Below, piece after piece: positions 1-7,795 of a DNA stretch of 64,000 nt; position 1 is the first letter of the stretch; each line of letters begins with the position of its first letter. A program made the translations under genes and the position numbers. The notes under the pieces are model-generated. The model worked only from the letters and a program-made list of their open reading frames with translations. It made no database searches and was not told where the DNA came from. The DNA is taken from positions 56,916-120,915 of the forward strand of contig NZ_JAMHFY010000016.1 in assembly GCF_023897015.1 (NCBI RefSeq), written 5' to 3'. This DNA is from Desulfosporosinus nitroreducens (GTDB lineage Bacteria; Bacillota; Desulfitobacteriia; Desulfitobacteriales; Desulfitobacteriaceae).

Positions 1-485
1 TGATGTCTAAGATTAGCAGGCATTTCTTTTAACAATGCCATTTCTAGGTCAGCTACTCTCCCCTCAGGCTTTAATACTCGATAAAATTCCAGATAAACTT
101 TGACTTTATCTAAAAAAACGGTAATAGATTCAGCAATTATTAAGTCAAAGTGGTTATCGTTAAACGGCAGATCATAAACATCTGAAACACTAAATTCAAC
201 CAAATGAGATACTCCTTCTTTTTCAGCCCTTAGTCTTGCTTTTTCAATCATTTGAGGACTAATATCTACGCCTGCAATTTTGCATCCCACTGTTTTGGCT
301 AAATGACAAGCTGTTAGACCACTTCCGCATCCTGCGTCTAGCACATATTCCTCAGGTGTGACTTGTATTGCATCTAAATTAAGTTTGGTAGCAGGAAAGC
401 CTCCGGGATGGGAACTTCCTATTCCAAGCCAAGCAATCAGTTCAAAATAGTTCATTTCCTCCACTCGTTTGTTTTCATATACCAT
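1..485 (-). CDS. class I SAM-dependent methyltransferase (3' end outside window)
   Basis: About 161 codons are visible; the C-terminus lies beyond the left edge. Motif I of the Rossmann methyltransferases reads LDAGCGSG at residues 49-56, with the acidic residue ending strand beta-2 at D74 (GVDIS) and a typical post-motif stretch of the UbiE/Methyltransf_11 type (DLPFNDNHFDLI). The ATG at 485 is preceded by GGAGGG about seven bases upstream, which fixes the start. The substrate cannot be told: this family methylates small molecules, quinones or arsenite among others, and the visible part carries no arsenite-type Cys pattern. It has no obvious partner in the window. Confidence 0.85.
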   Translation of the reverse strand, partial: MVYENKRVEEMNYFELIAWLGIGSSHPGGFPATKLNLDAIQVTPEEYVLDAGCGSGLTACHLAKTVGCKIAGVDISPQMIEKARLRAEKEGVSHLVEFSVSDVYDLPFNDNHFDLIIAESITVFLDKVKVYLEFYRVLKPEGRVADLEMALLKEMPANLRH

Positions 486-556
486 GTATAACCCTCCTTC
501 CGAAGGTATATGGTATTATATTCCATGGTCGAGCTTACTGGAAACTTGTTCATTCT

Positions 557-883
557 TCATAATAAGAAAACTAATTTGAGTACTGTAGTACATAACCATA
601 GGAAGATCATATAGGCGAGAAAGCAAATTATTGAATCTTCATGTTTATTTGCAATAAGATCAGAACAGAAAATTATGCCTATTACTGTTAAGATTAGATC
701 GACTAGAACAGATATTGTGTAATTGGCTATTGAATCACCACTGTAATATGCAACCAGTAGATCTAGAGCTGAAAGGACAGATACAGAGATTAGAAACGTA
801 TTAGCTATTAATGTCAATTTAGATTTTGTTCTAGATTCGGTTTTTTCATTAAAATCCAATAGACTTGCTTTTGAGACAGACAT
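557..883 (-). CDS. small integral membrane protein, unknown function
   Basis: A 108-residue protein with a charged N-terminus (residues 1-24) and three hydrophobic stretches spanning most of the rest, so a three-helix membrane protein is likely. The reading frame is open further upstream to 1009, but that longer form would begin inside the terminator hairpin at 1011-1053; the ATG at 883 has GAAGGG seven bases ahead and is the better start. I do not recognise the family. It lies just downstream of that terminator, so it probably has its own promoter. Confidence 0.55.
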   Translation of the reverse strand: MSVSKASLLDFNEKTESRTKSKLTLIANTFLISVSVLSALDLLVAYYSGDSIANYTISVLVDLILTVIGIIFCSDLIANKHEDSIICFLAYMIFLWLCTTVLKLVFLL

Positions 884-1010
884 GTTATTCCCTTCTTTCA
901 TTAAACTATTTAATGATTTAACTATAGCACCCTGTACAGACAAATAAATGTTGCGGCCAGTCAGGTCAAGAAGTGAGCTCAGATAGAACAATAATCCTGG
1001 TAAAAACAAA

Positions 1011-1053
1011 AGACAGATAAGTTACCGCCCAAAAAGCGGTGGCTTATCTGTCT
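1011..1053 (-). terminator. rho-independent terminator after the 84-aa membrane protein gene
   Basis: Arms AGACAGATAAG (1011-1021) and CTTATCTGTCT (1043-1053) pair perfectly, with an inner GC-rich extension (TTACCGC/GCGGTGG) around a short A-rich loop. On the minus strand the hairpin is followed by CTTTTGTTTTT, so it ends leftward transcripts coming from the gene at 1126-1380. Confidence 0.85.
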
Positions 1054-1125
1054 GAACATTTCTATTTTCTTTTGTATCTTCAAGTCCTAGAAAAACTATA
1101 CCCTAGGTAAAGAATAGGCTATGAA

Positions 1126-1380
1126 TTATCTTAATTTTTTCACATCAATCGTATCATGAATCACTTCAGATTTTATATCGATGATTTCCCCAAAAGTATA
1201 GACTTGTGACCTTGAATTATGGTGTTTAGGAAATTTCTTTTTCGGAAAGTAATGTCGATAAATTCCGTAAAGACTCAGCGTTGCTGCACCAACTAAAATA
1301 ATCCCAAAGGAAAAAATCACAGTGGTGATAACAACAAATAGAATCGCAAGGGACCATAGAATTCTATTAAGTTTTGGCAA
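1126..1380 (-). CDS. small membrane protein, unknown function
   Basis: 84 residues. A hydrophobic stretch over residues 8-40 forms one or two membrane helices, followed by a basic segment (PKKKFPKHH) and a polar tail, consistent with a membrane anchor and a cytoplasmic tail. The start is TTG at 1380, chosen because AAGGAGG sits eight bases upstream and no ATG in frame is as well placed. The terminator at 1011-1053 closes the unit. The family is not recognised; the strong ribosome binding site and terminator argue that it is a real gene. Confidence 0.6.
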   Translation of the reverse strand: MPKLNRILWSLAILFVVITTVIFSFGIILVGAATLSLYGIYRHYFPKKKFPKHHNSRSQVYTFGEIIDIKSEVIHDTIDVKKLR

Positions 1381-1453
1381 TGCGAAAACCTCCTTTATCT
1401 TAACCCTCTTACCATCCTATTACATTGTATCATAAGTGCTTACAGTTTTAAAA

Positions 1454-1681
1454 TCAATCGACCACTTCAACTAATTCTCCATCCTCAAAATTGATATAAA
1501 AACCGGCTTGACGTGTACAACCTTGCACACCACATGTTCCACTTCAAACATTTTCCAGCATGCTGCGTTTAATCTTATATTTCCCTGCGCAGATTCTGCA
1601 TATTTGGCTCCATGCTTTTGTTCCGTCAGCATGCTTGGGATTAGCGTTTTTAAATATTATTCCATTGTATTCGTACATCAT
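1454..1681 (-). pseudogene. small Cys-rich (zinc-ribbon-like) protein with an in-frame TGA
   Basis: Reading leftward from ATG-ATG at 1681, one frame runs 45 codons, meets TGA at 1544-1546, and continues in the same frame for 29 more codons to TGA at 1454-1456. The first part ends with a CRIC pair; the part after the TGA carries SGTCGVQGC, so the two halves together give a four-cysteine zinc-ribbon-like pattern (CxxC...CxxxxC), and the tail (FYINFEDGELVEVVD) still reads like real protein. The simplest explanation is a nonsense mutation of a Gly codon (GGA to TGA). Selenocysteine is the alternative; see findings. No ordinary gene occupies the rest of 1381-1749. Confidence 0.5.
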
Positions 1682-1749
1682 GATTACCTATTACCTCTTT
1701 CTGTGCAGTTAGTTAAACTCGATTGGAGTGTCATTTACCCTATATTATA

Positions 1750-2610
1750 TCATTCTCTCATAGCATTTTCTGTATAATAAGCAATTGCAATTGCACCTGG
1801 ACCTACATGTAACCCGATGACCGGTCCAATATCCATGACATCTATATCAACTTTCAAATTTTCCTTGATTATTTTAGCTAGTTCTATCGCTTCATCGAAA
1901 CAGTTAATATGCAAAACAACAATTTCTCCTAAACCATACATACCTACATCCAGCATCATTCTATCAACCATAGCCTTAACAGCGTTATTCTTCGTTCGAA
2001 CTTTCGTTAAAACCGTTGTTTTACCATCTTCTACAGTTAAAATCGGAATGATTTTAAATAAGTTTCCTATTAACGCACTAGCGCCACCAATTCTGCCACC
2101 TTTTTTCAAGTACTCCAAATTTTCCGGAATAAACAAAAATCTGCTTCGTTTGATATTTTCTAAAGCTGCTTCTTTAACCTGCTCCAGGGTTTTGCCCGCC
2201 TTAGCAGCTCTGGCTGCTAAAACAACGGCAAATCCAAGTTGCATGCAGTTTGATCTAGAATCAACGATCTCTATTTGGGCATTTTCATATTTCTCTAAAA
2301 CCATGGCTTTTACTATTTGACCAGTTGATACAGTACCACTCATATCTGAAGACAAGAAGATGCAGCAAAGGCTATCCCCCATCTCAATCGCACTTGTCAT
2401 TTCTTGATACATTTCCCCAACTGAAGGTTGTGAAGAGGTTGGAATCCCTTTTGCATCCATCATTGTGTAAAACGTCTTGTTATCTATGTCAATTTCCCTC
2501 ATACTATCATTTCCAAATGAAAGATTTAACGATACCATTCTTATGTTTAATTCTTTTCTAGTTTCTTCTGGCAAGTAGCTTGTGCTATCTGTCAAAATTT
2601 GTACAGCCAT
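1750..2610 (-). CDS. DegV family fatty-acid-binding protein
   Basis: 286 residues, the normal length of the family. DegV proteins bind a fatty acid between two domains; characterised Firmicute members (FakB) present the acyl chain to the kinase FakA for phosphorylation, but no fakA is in this window. Diagnostic stretches are TDSTSYLP at residues 7-14, TSSQPSVGE near 58, SSDMSGT near 88, LEYLKKGGRIGG near 164, and the C-terminal GPVIGLHVGPGAIAIAY. Start ATG at 2610 behind GAAAGAGAG. It appears to be a single-gene unit transcribed leftward. FakB-like lipid binding is inferred from family only. Confidence 0.9.
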   Translation of the reverse strand: MAVQILTDSTSYLPEETRKELNIRMVSLNLSFGNDSMREIDIDNKTFYTMMDAKGIPTSSQPSVGEMYQEMTSAIEMGDSLCCIFLSSDMSGTVSTGQIVKAMVLEKYENAQIEIVDSRSNCMQLGFAVVLAARAAKAGKTLEQVKEAALENIKRSRFLFIPENLEYLKKGGRIGGASALIGNLFKIIPILTVEDGKTTVLTKVRTKNNAVKAMVDRMMLDVGMYGLGEIVVLHINCFDEAIELAKIIKENLKVDIDVMDIGPVIGLHVGPGAIAIAYYTENAMRE

Positions 2611-2712
2611 CCTTTTAGCTCTCTTTCATTACATGCTAATAAGCTGAATGCGCATGTATTAATTATCTCTATATTATACCTTTATTAACTCACTGTGTAA
2701 TTTGTTTAGAAT

Positions 2713-3003
2713 TTAATTATAGACTTCCAATAGTGTGGTGATATCTTCTTGACTAAGTGATACAGGCTCCGGAGGATCTACTCGGACAATGATGAAAGTT
2801 CCCTCAATATCTGATCTTCTGAGGGGCTTTTTGAGAAGAGGTTTGTTGCCATTGTATATTATTGAGCACCCAGGACGCACACTCTCTGCAATCTCAAGAT
2901 AACCTCCGATTGTCAGTTCGAACGCTTTAAGGTTATTGGGCATTTCTCGAATATCTGGAGATTTTCCAGGCTCCACTACTAGAACCGTTATCCATTTAAC
3001 CAT
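2713..3003 (-). CDS. DUF3846-type small protein
   Basis: 96 residues. The N-terminal pattern VLVVEPGKSPDIREMP followed by GGYLEI matches what I know of DUF3846, a domain found in many small Firmicute and phage proteins with no established function. The frame is open upstream to 3063, but ATG at 3003 sits five bases after GGGGGAGG and is the clear start. No partner gene is adjacent; the hdr-flx operon terminator lies just upstream. Confidence 0.6.
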   Translation of the reverse strand: MVKWITVLVVEPGKSPDIREMPNNLKAFELTIGGYLEIAESVRPGCSIIYNGNKPLLKKPLRRSDIEGTFIIVRVDPPEPVSLSQEDITTLLEVYN

Positions 3004-3091
3004 TTTTCCTCCCCCAGCATCCTTCAATAAAACAAAGTGAAGGATTATGAATTGATAAGACATTCTATCAGATTCTGAACTATACGGGAAG

Positions 3092-3137
3092 CAAAAAAAG
3101 CCCCGTACGCGCGGTTATTTTTCCGCCGACGGGGCTT
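3092..3137 (-). terminator. rho-independent terminator of the hdrA-flx-hdrBC operon
   Basis: AAGCCCCGT (3098-3106) pairs with ACGGGGCTT (3129-3137), with a second inner stem GCGG/CCGC around a T-rich loop. On the minus strand the hairpin is followed by seven T residues. It lies about 80 bases past the hdrBC stop codon. Confidence 0.9.
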
Positions 3138-3219
3138 TCTGATTCACTTTAAAATAAAGCAAATAGTATTTTTGCTAATGCCACGGTTCAAGACATTCAG
3201 CAAGGACAACCAGACTGGT

Positions 3220-4452
3220 CTACTCTGCTGCAGGACTCTCCGGCGCATCATCGGGTACTAATGCATTTTCAATGAGAGTACTGAGATGGTGCATTTTCAT
3301 TTTAAGCTTGTAGAACTTATTCATGTCATTAAACTGGTCAATGCAGTTATGACAGGGAATACAGCCAATTTGTGCCCCAGTAGCCAATAATTGATCAACT
3401 TTAGGTTTAGCTTTAATCATACGCTGCTGTTTGGTCGCAGCTACGGCTAAAGCGCCACCGCCGGCTCCACAACAAATGTTATACTTGCCATCAGGATTCA
3501 TTTCGCGATAATCCTCAACGACATGTTTAATGACATAGCGTTGCGGTTCATAGACTCCTTCTTTACGAACCGTATTACAAGGATCGTGAAGGGTCACTGG
3601 GAGAGGATTTTTGCTCTTATCCAGTTTTAGTCTGCCTTCTTTAATCCAATCGGCGTAAAGTTCGACAATGTGGCGGACAGGGAATTTTTTCCCTTTCCAG
3701 AAAGTACGCTCAAACATTTTACTGGAGCGGAAAGCGTGACCACATTCTGTAACGATTAGTTCTTTAGCATTTAAGCGCTCTACTTCTTCAAAGAGCGGTC
3801 GAGAAATTTCTTGAAATTCATCATTCTTTCCTGTGAACAGACAGATATTCGTTGCGTCCCAACGTTTACTGCTCAGGGTATAATTTGCTTTCGCAGCGTA
3901 AAAGACATGTAAAATAGTCTGCAGTTCATGAGGATAATGCTTGACCTCTCTGGCGTTAAAGCCAAACATAAAATCTGCATCCGGCTTGTCGATAGGAATT
4001 TTATAATTTGGATCGTTCAGTTCTTTCTGAAGTTCCTCCTCAAGCCATTCCAGAGTTTCATCATAATCAAGTTGTTCTACAGCCATTTGGTTACCCGTAC
4101 GGATATGGTCATCGGCAATGATTTGTAAATGACCGGGAGGCACAGGAGTTTTTCCTCGGAAAGCTCTTGTTATAGCTGCAATATTCACACCCATCGGGCA
4201 TTCTACGGTACATCGTTCACACATATTGCAATTCCAAACGAAAGGATCGTTAGCCAATTCTTCCCGCATGCCAAGGGCTACTTTGCGAATGAATTTACGA
4301 GGGTCTTGATCCTCAATTAAATCACTATACTTACATCCCGCAGTACACATACCACAAGAAAGGCAATTGGAAAAATCATAGCCTTTTAATAATCCAGCCA
4401 TTTCATCTCGCAGGGTAGGGTCTAAGTCTTTAACTCTAATGGGTTCAGCCAT
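3220..4452 (-). CDS. HdrBC-like fused heterodisulfide reductase subunit (4Fe-4S + two CCG domains)
   Basis: About 410 residues. Near the N-terminus two ferredoxin-type clusters are visible (CLSCGMCTAGC and CNMCERCTVECP), the HdrC part. The C-terminal half is HdrB/DsrK-like: a degenerate first CCG region, then HDPCN...CCGAGGG and CIPCHNC, residues that in HdrB/HdrD ligate the non-cubane cluster that cleaves a disulfide. So B and C subunits are fused. As last gene of the operon it would be the site where electrons meet a thiol/disulfide carrier such as DsrC; that substrate is inferred. I place the start at ATG 4452 behind GGAGGTGAT; an upstream in-frame GTG at 4464 lies within that Shine-Dalgarno sequence. 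Confidence 0.85.
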   Translation of the reverse strand: MAEPIRVKDLDPTLRDEMAGLLKGYDFSNCLSCGMCTAGCKYSDLIEDQDPRKFIRKVALGMREELANDPFVWNCNMCERCTVECPMGVNIAAITRAFRGKTPVPPGHLQIIADDHIRTGNQMAVEQLDYDETLEWLEEELQKELNDPNYKIPIDKPDADFMFGFNAREVKHYPHELQTILHVFYAAKANYTLSSKRWDATNICLFTGKNDEFQEISRPLFEEVERLNAKELIVTECGHAFRSSKMFERTFWKGKKFPVRHIVELYADWIKEGRLKLDKSKNPLPVTLHDPCNTVRKEGVYEPQRYVIKHVVEDYREMNPDGKYNICCGAGGGALAVAATKQQRMIKAKPKVDQLLATGAQIGCIPCHNCIDQFNDMNKFYKLKMKMHHLSTLIENALVPDDAPESPAAE

Positions 4453-4475
4453 TCTTACTATCACCTCCGACTTGA

Positions 4476-5321
4476 TTAATATTCATTAGGTAATTCTTTT
4501 AATTGAGCCATAGAGAAAACCGGGCCATCTTTGCATACATATTCTGTACCAATATTACAACGTCCACAGATTCCTAAACCGCACTTCATGCGCATTTCTA
4601 ATGAAGTGTATATTCGCTCAGGAGGGAAGTTGAGTTTTTCTAAGACTGGCAATGTGAATTTAATCATAGCCGGTGGTCCGCAAACAACGGCATAGGTGTT
4701 GACTGAAGAAGGAGCAATTTGCTCAGTTATGCTGGGAATAAAACCAACATGTTTATTCCAGCCTTCTGCCGGTCTGTCAATGGTGGTTACCAGATTAATG
4801 TTTGGGTTGTTTTCCCACTCGGCTAATTCTTCCTTGTAAAGCAATAAGCCAGGGTTTCTAGCACCGTAAATAACCGTAATATCACCATAGTCACCGCGAT
4901 GTTTAGGATCAAGCATGTATTTAGCAAGTGAACGCAGAGTCGTAAAGGCAAAACCTCCACCGATAATGACAATATTTTTCCCTTTAAATTCTTCGATGGG
5001 ATAATAATTGCCCATTGGTCCTCTAACCCCTACCATAGTTCCTTCTTCCATGAGGTGTAAGGCATTAGATACGCATCCTACTTTAGCAACCGAAAACTTT
5101 AGAATTCCAGGCTCAGTCGGAGAGGTTGCAATTCCAAAAGGTGCTTCGCCATGACCATAGGCACTTAGTTCTGCAAACTGCCCCGGCATATATTTAAAGT
5201 TTTCTTCATCTTGTTTATTGAGAAACTCCAGTGTAAAGGTATTGATCAGCTTATCTTCGGTTTCTACTAAATTTTTAACGAGTTTCATGGTTATTGGGAT
5301 ATATGGATTCAGTTGCATCAT
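4476..5321 (-). CDS. flxA: FlxA-like NAD(P)H oxidoreductase (FAD/NAD domain + 2Fe-2S)
   Basis: 281 residues of the ferredoxin-NADP reductase/PyrK type. An FAD-binding beta-barrel (MPGQFAELSAYG near 45-55, FGIATSP near 62) is followed by the nucleotide-binding fold (IVIIGGGFAFTTLRSL from about 117, CGPPAMI near 214). The C-terminal CGLGICGRC with a later Cys (C247, C252, C255, C263) matches the 2Fe-2S site of the family. In Desulfovibrio FlxA oxidises NADH within the FlxABCD-HdrABC complex; the same role is expected here. It overlaps flxB by four bases (ATGA), so the two are translationally coupled. Confidence 0.88.
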   Translation of the reverse strand: MMQLNPYIPITMKLVKNLVETEDKLINTFTLEFLNKQDEENFKYMPGQFAELSAYGHGEAPFGIATSPTEPGILKFSVAKVGCVSNALHLMEEGTMVGVRGPMGNYYPIEEFKGKNIVIIGGGFAFTTLRSLAKYMLDPKHRGDYGDITVIYGARNPGLLLYKEELAEWENNPNINLVTTIDRPAEGWNKHVGFIPSITEQIAPSSVNTYAVVCGPPAMIKFTLPVLEKLNFPPERIYTSLEMRMKCGLGICGRCNIGTEYVCKDGPVFSMAQLKELPNEY

Positions 5322-6343
5322 TCCACCACCAATTCTGCTTTGTTAGCCCCATCAATGACTTGTCGGATATCCATATTAACTGGGCAACCTTTTATGCAGC
5401 GACCACAGCCTACGCACGACATAGACCCATTGTTGTGGACAAAATAGTTAAACTTGTGCATCATCCGCTGACGCCAACGAGTCTTTTTATTATCCCGCGG
5501 GTTATGACCAGATCCATGAAGTGTAAAGAGCGGGGCCATACAAGCATCCCAAGTTCGAACTCTCGTGCCTTCATTTTTGCGCACTTCCTCGGAAATATCG
5601 AAGCAATGGCAGGTAGGACATGAGAACGAACAAACATTACACCCAATGCACTTTTCTTGGAGAGTATCCCAGTAAGGATTATTAAACATCTTGTCCAGCT
5701 TACTGGTGGTGGTTGATACATCGACCTTGCTCGAGGTCTCTGCGTCCTTAATTTTGTCAACTAAGGCTTGTTCATCTGCAGAAAGTTCAGAGAGCGCTTC
5801 GAAACGAGCAGCTACGGCTTTCCCTTTCTCTGTGATCACTTCAACGTCGTAGGAATCTCCAAGATCAATTAAAAAGATATCGGACCCTTCACTGCCAGCC
5901 GGAGAAAGACCAAATGAGGAGCAAAAGCAAGTAGGAGCAATTTTGTTACACGCTACCCCGATTATGACAGATTTATCTCGGCGTTCAAAATAATATGGGT
6001 CTGTATACTGATCATTTTTGAAGACCATATCTAAGAGTTGCATCCCTTTAGCATCGCACGGTCTAATTCCAAAAAGAACTGTATTTTCTACCTTAAGCTC
6101 GCTCTTAACGGTTACATCTTTACCCTCTTTTTTATAAGACATGAGTTTTTCATGTTGAGGAAAAAAGAAGGCTTTGGGAGGAAGTTTAGAATTTAGATAA
6201 TCTTGCTTAACTTCTGAGAAGCTTTTGACTCCTTTGAAAGCAATTCCGTTAGCATCACTAACCGGAGCAATTATTTGGTACTCAGCGACTAAAGCATCAA
6301 ATGCCTGGCCAAATTTTTCTTTACTTATCTTCATTATCTTCAC
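5318..6343 (-). CDS. flxB: FlxB-like 4Fe-4S electron-transfer subunit
   Basis: 341 residues. The N-terminal domain resembles sulfhydrogenase/anaerobic sulfite reductase subunit A (FGIRPCDAKGMQLLD near 91-105), followed by two ferredoxin-type clusters at C232/C235/C238/C242 and C310/C313/C316/C320. Such subunits wire the flavin subunit FlxA to the rest of the complex. The gene follows flxC with one base between stop and start and overlaps flxA by four bases. Without the operon context it might be named a sulfite reductase or hydrogenase beta subunit; context makes FlxB the better name. Confidence 0.85.
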   Translation of the reverse strand: MKIMKISKEKFGQAFDALVAEYQIIAPVSDANGIAFKGVKSFSEVKQDYLNSKLPPKAFFFPQHEKLMSYKKEGKDVTVKSELKVENTVLFGIRPCDAKGMQLLDMVFKNDQYTDPYYFERRDKSVIIGVACNKIAPTCFCSSFGLSPAGSEGSDIFLIDLGDSYDVEVITEKGKAVAARFEALSELSADEQALVDKIKDAETSSKVDVSTTTSKLDKMFNNPYWDTLQEKCIGCNVCSFSCPTCHCFDISEEVRKNEGTRVRTWDACMAPLFTLHGSGHNPRDNKKTRWRQRMMHKFNYFVHNNGSMSCVGCGRCIKGCPVNMDIRQVIDGANKAELVVE

Positions 6344-6344
6344 C

Positions 6345-7304
6345 TCACTCCTTTACCAAGAACTGTTCTGGATCATTTGCGCTGTATTCATTAAGAGCAG
6401 GTTTACCCTCTTCACTGATACCGGATTCATGGTTATACATGACGTATACATCTTTCGTCATTTTACGGTTCAAGGCGCGGATGTCAACACCTTGTGGACA
6501 TGCACGACTGCATGCACCGCAATCAACACATCGGCCAGCTAAGTGCATAACGCGGCCAGCTTGGAAAAGGAGATTTTCGGCACGATTTACTCCGCCAGTG
6601 AGCCATCTTGGAGAATTGCAATCCACAAAGCATTCCTGACAATAGCATAAAGGACAAGCATTACGGCAGGCATAACAGCGAATGCACTTGCTCATTTGCT
6701 CTTTGAAATATTCTTGGCGCTCGCTGTCAGATTTGCTTTCCAAGGCTTCTACGTCTGCAAAGGCAGCAGCTTCTTGAGATACTTCAATCGTATCGCCAAT
6801 ATGAAGGTCCTCCATGACAGGGTTAGGGTAACGGCAGGTTTGACAGGTAGCATCCTTTACTTCCGTAAAGAGATACTCTTTATCCCCTTCCATTCCTTTT
6901 ACGGATATTTTACCGTCGCTGATACTAGCTTCGAGAATTTCTCCCACTTCAGCTCCGATTTTTCTTTGATCAATGACACCGTGACAGGAAACTCCAATGA
7001 TGTATAAGTCATCTCTGACAATTTGATTTTCTTGTAACAAGACTGCTAAAGCGCGACTGTCACACCCTTTGGCGACAATGGCTTTTTTTCCGGGAGTCTT
7101 AGCTACATAAGTCGCTAAATTATTCTCGCAAGTTTCATCCCATATCAAGGAGTCAACCCCTTCTGAAGAATGAACAAAGCAAGGAGTCGCTTTTAGTGGT
7201 AAGGACCCTTTTTCGTAACCGATGACAACGTCTACTTTGCCTTCAGCCAGTAATTGACGGGCCGTTTCTCGGATATCGTTAATGATTTTATTCATCCGCT
7301 GCAC
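6345..7304 (-). CDS. flxC: FlxC-like 4Fe-4S electron-transfer subunit
   Basis: 319 residues with an N-terminal domain related to coenzyme F420-reducing hydrogenase/formate dehydrogenase beta subunits (GCDSRALAVLLQENQI near 80-95) and two ferredoxin clusters at C207/C210/C213/C217 and C259/C262/C265/C269. Extra cysteines (CPLCYCQECF) directly follow the first cluster. FlxC and FlxB are paralogous in architecture. Its 5' end overlaps flxD by 17 bases; ATG at 7304 is used, with a second in-frame ATG three codons later (7295) as an alternative. Confidence 0.85.
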   Translation of the reverse strand: MQRMNKIINDIRETARQLLAEGKVDVVIGYEKGSLPLKATPCFVHSSEGVDSLIWDETCENNLATYVAKTPGKKAIVAKGCDSRALAVLLQENQIVRDDLYIIGVSCHGVIDQRKIGAEVGEILEASISDGKISVKGMEGDKEYLFTEVKDATCQTCRYPNPVMEDLHIGDTIEVSQEAAAFADVEALESKSDSERQEYFKEQMSKCIRCYACRNACPLCYCQECFVDCNSPRWLTGGVNRAENLLFQAGRVMHLAGRCVDCGACSRACPQGVDIRALNRKMTKDVYVMYNHESGISEEGKPALNEYSANDPEQFLVKE

Positions 7305-7761
7305 CCCCGTCGACTACTTTAAAGATTCCGTTATTAGGACCAAGAGCACTGACGCGCTCGGTAACCCCTTTAACAACTTCAGCAAAGCGGCCGCCTTCTG
7401 CTGCTGATACCCATGAAAAACTGATTCGATCTTCTTCTAAACCAACATGGTTTAGTAAGGATTTAATAAGCGCAAATTTTCTTCTTGCTACATAATTGCC
7501 GCTAATATAATGGCAATCTCCTGGGTGACAGCCGGAAACCAAGACTCCGTCTGCCCCATTAGCCATTGCTTTCAAGACATATAGGGGATTAATTCGACCG
7601 GAACATGGGACTCTGATTGTTCTAATAGTTGCAGGATATTGAATTCTACCGACACCCGCTAGATCTGCTCCTGCATAACTGCACCAGTTACACAAGAATG
7701 CCGCAATTTTTGGTTCATACTTTTTATTTTCAGTTTCTACCTGAATTTCTCCCATAATCAT
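7288..7761 (-). CDS. flxD: FlxD/MvhD-like hydrogenase iron-sulfur subunit
   Basis: 157 residues of the MvhD family. FLCNWCSYAGADLAG near 18-32, RVPCSGRINP near 50-60 and GCHPGDCHY near 79-87 supply the conserved cysteines of the 2Fe-2S protein. MvhD/FlxD is the known electron adaptor that docks on HdrA, so its place directly after hdrA (34-base gap) fits. ATG at 7761 follows GGAAAGG; the third codon is also ATG and could be used instead. Confidence 0.92.
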   Translation of the reverse strand: MIMGEIQVETENKKYEPKIAAFLCNWCSYAGADLAGVGRIQYPATIRTIRVPCSGRINPLYVLKAMANGADGVLVSGCHPGDCHYISGNYVARRKFALIKSLLNHVGLEEDRISFSWVSAAEGGRFAEVVKGVTERVSALGPNNGIFKVVDGGAADE

Positions 7762-7795
7762 CTACCTTTCCCAATAGTTATTAGGTGCCCAAAAT

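Noticed and set aside
1508..1777. Plus-strand reading frame of about 89 codons with many Cys and Phe
   Set aside because: It is the complement of the small Cys-rich gene and the end of the DegV gene, has no ribosome binding site and shows no domain.
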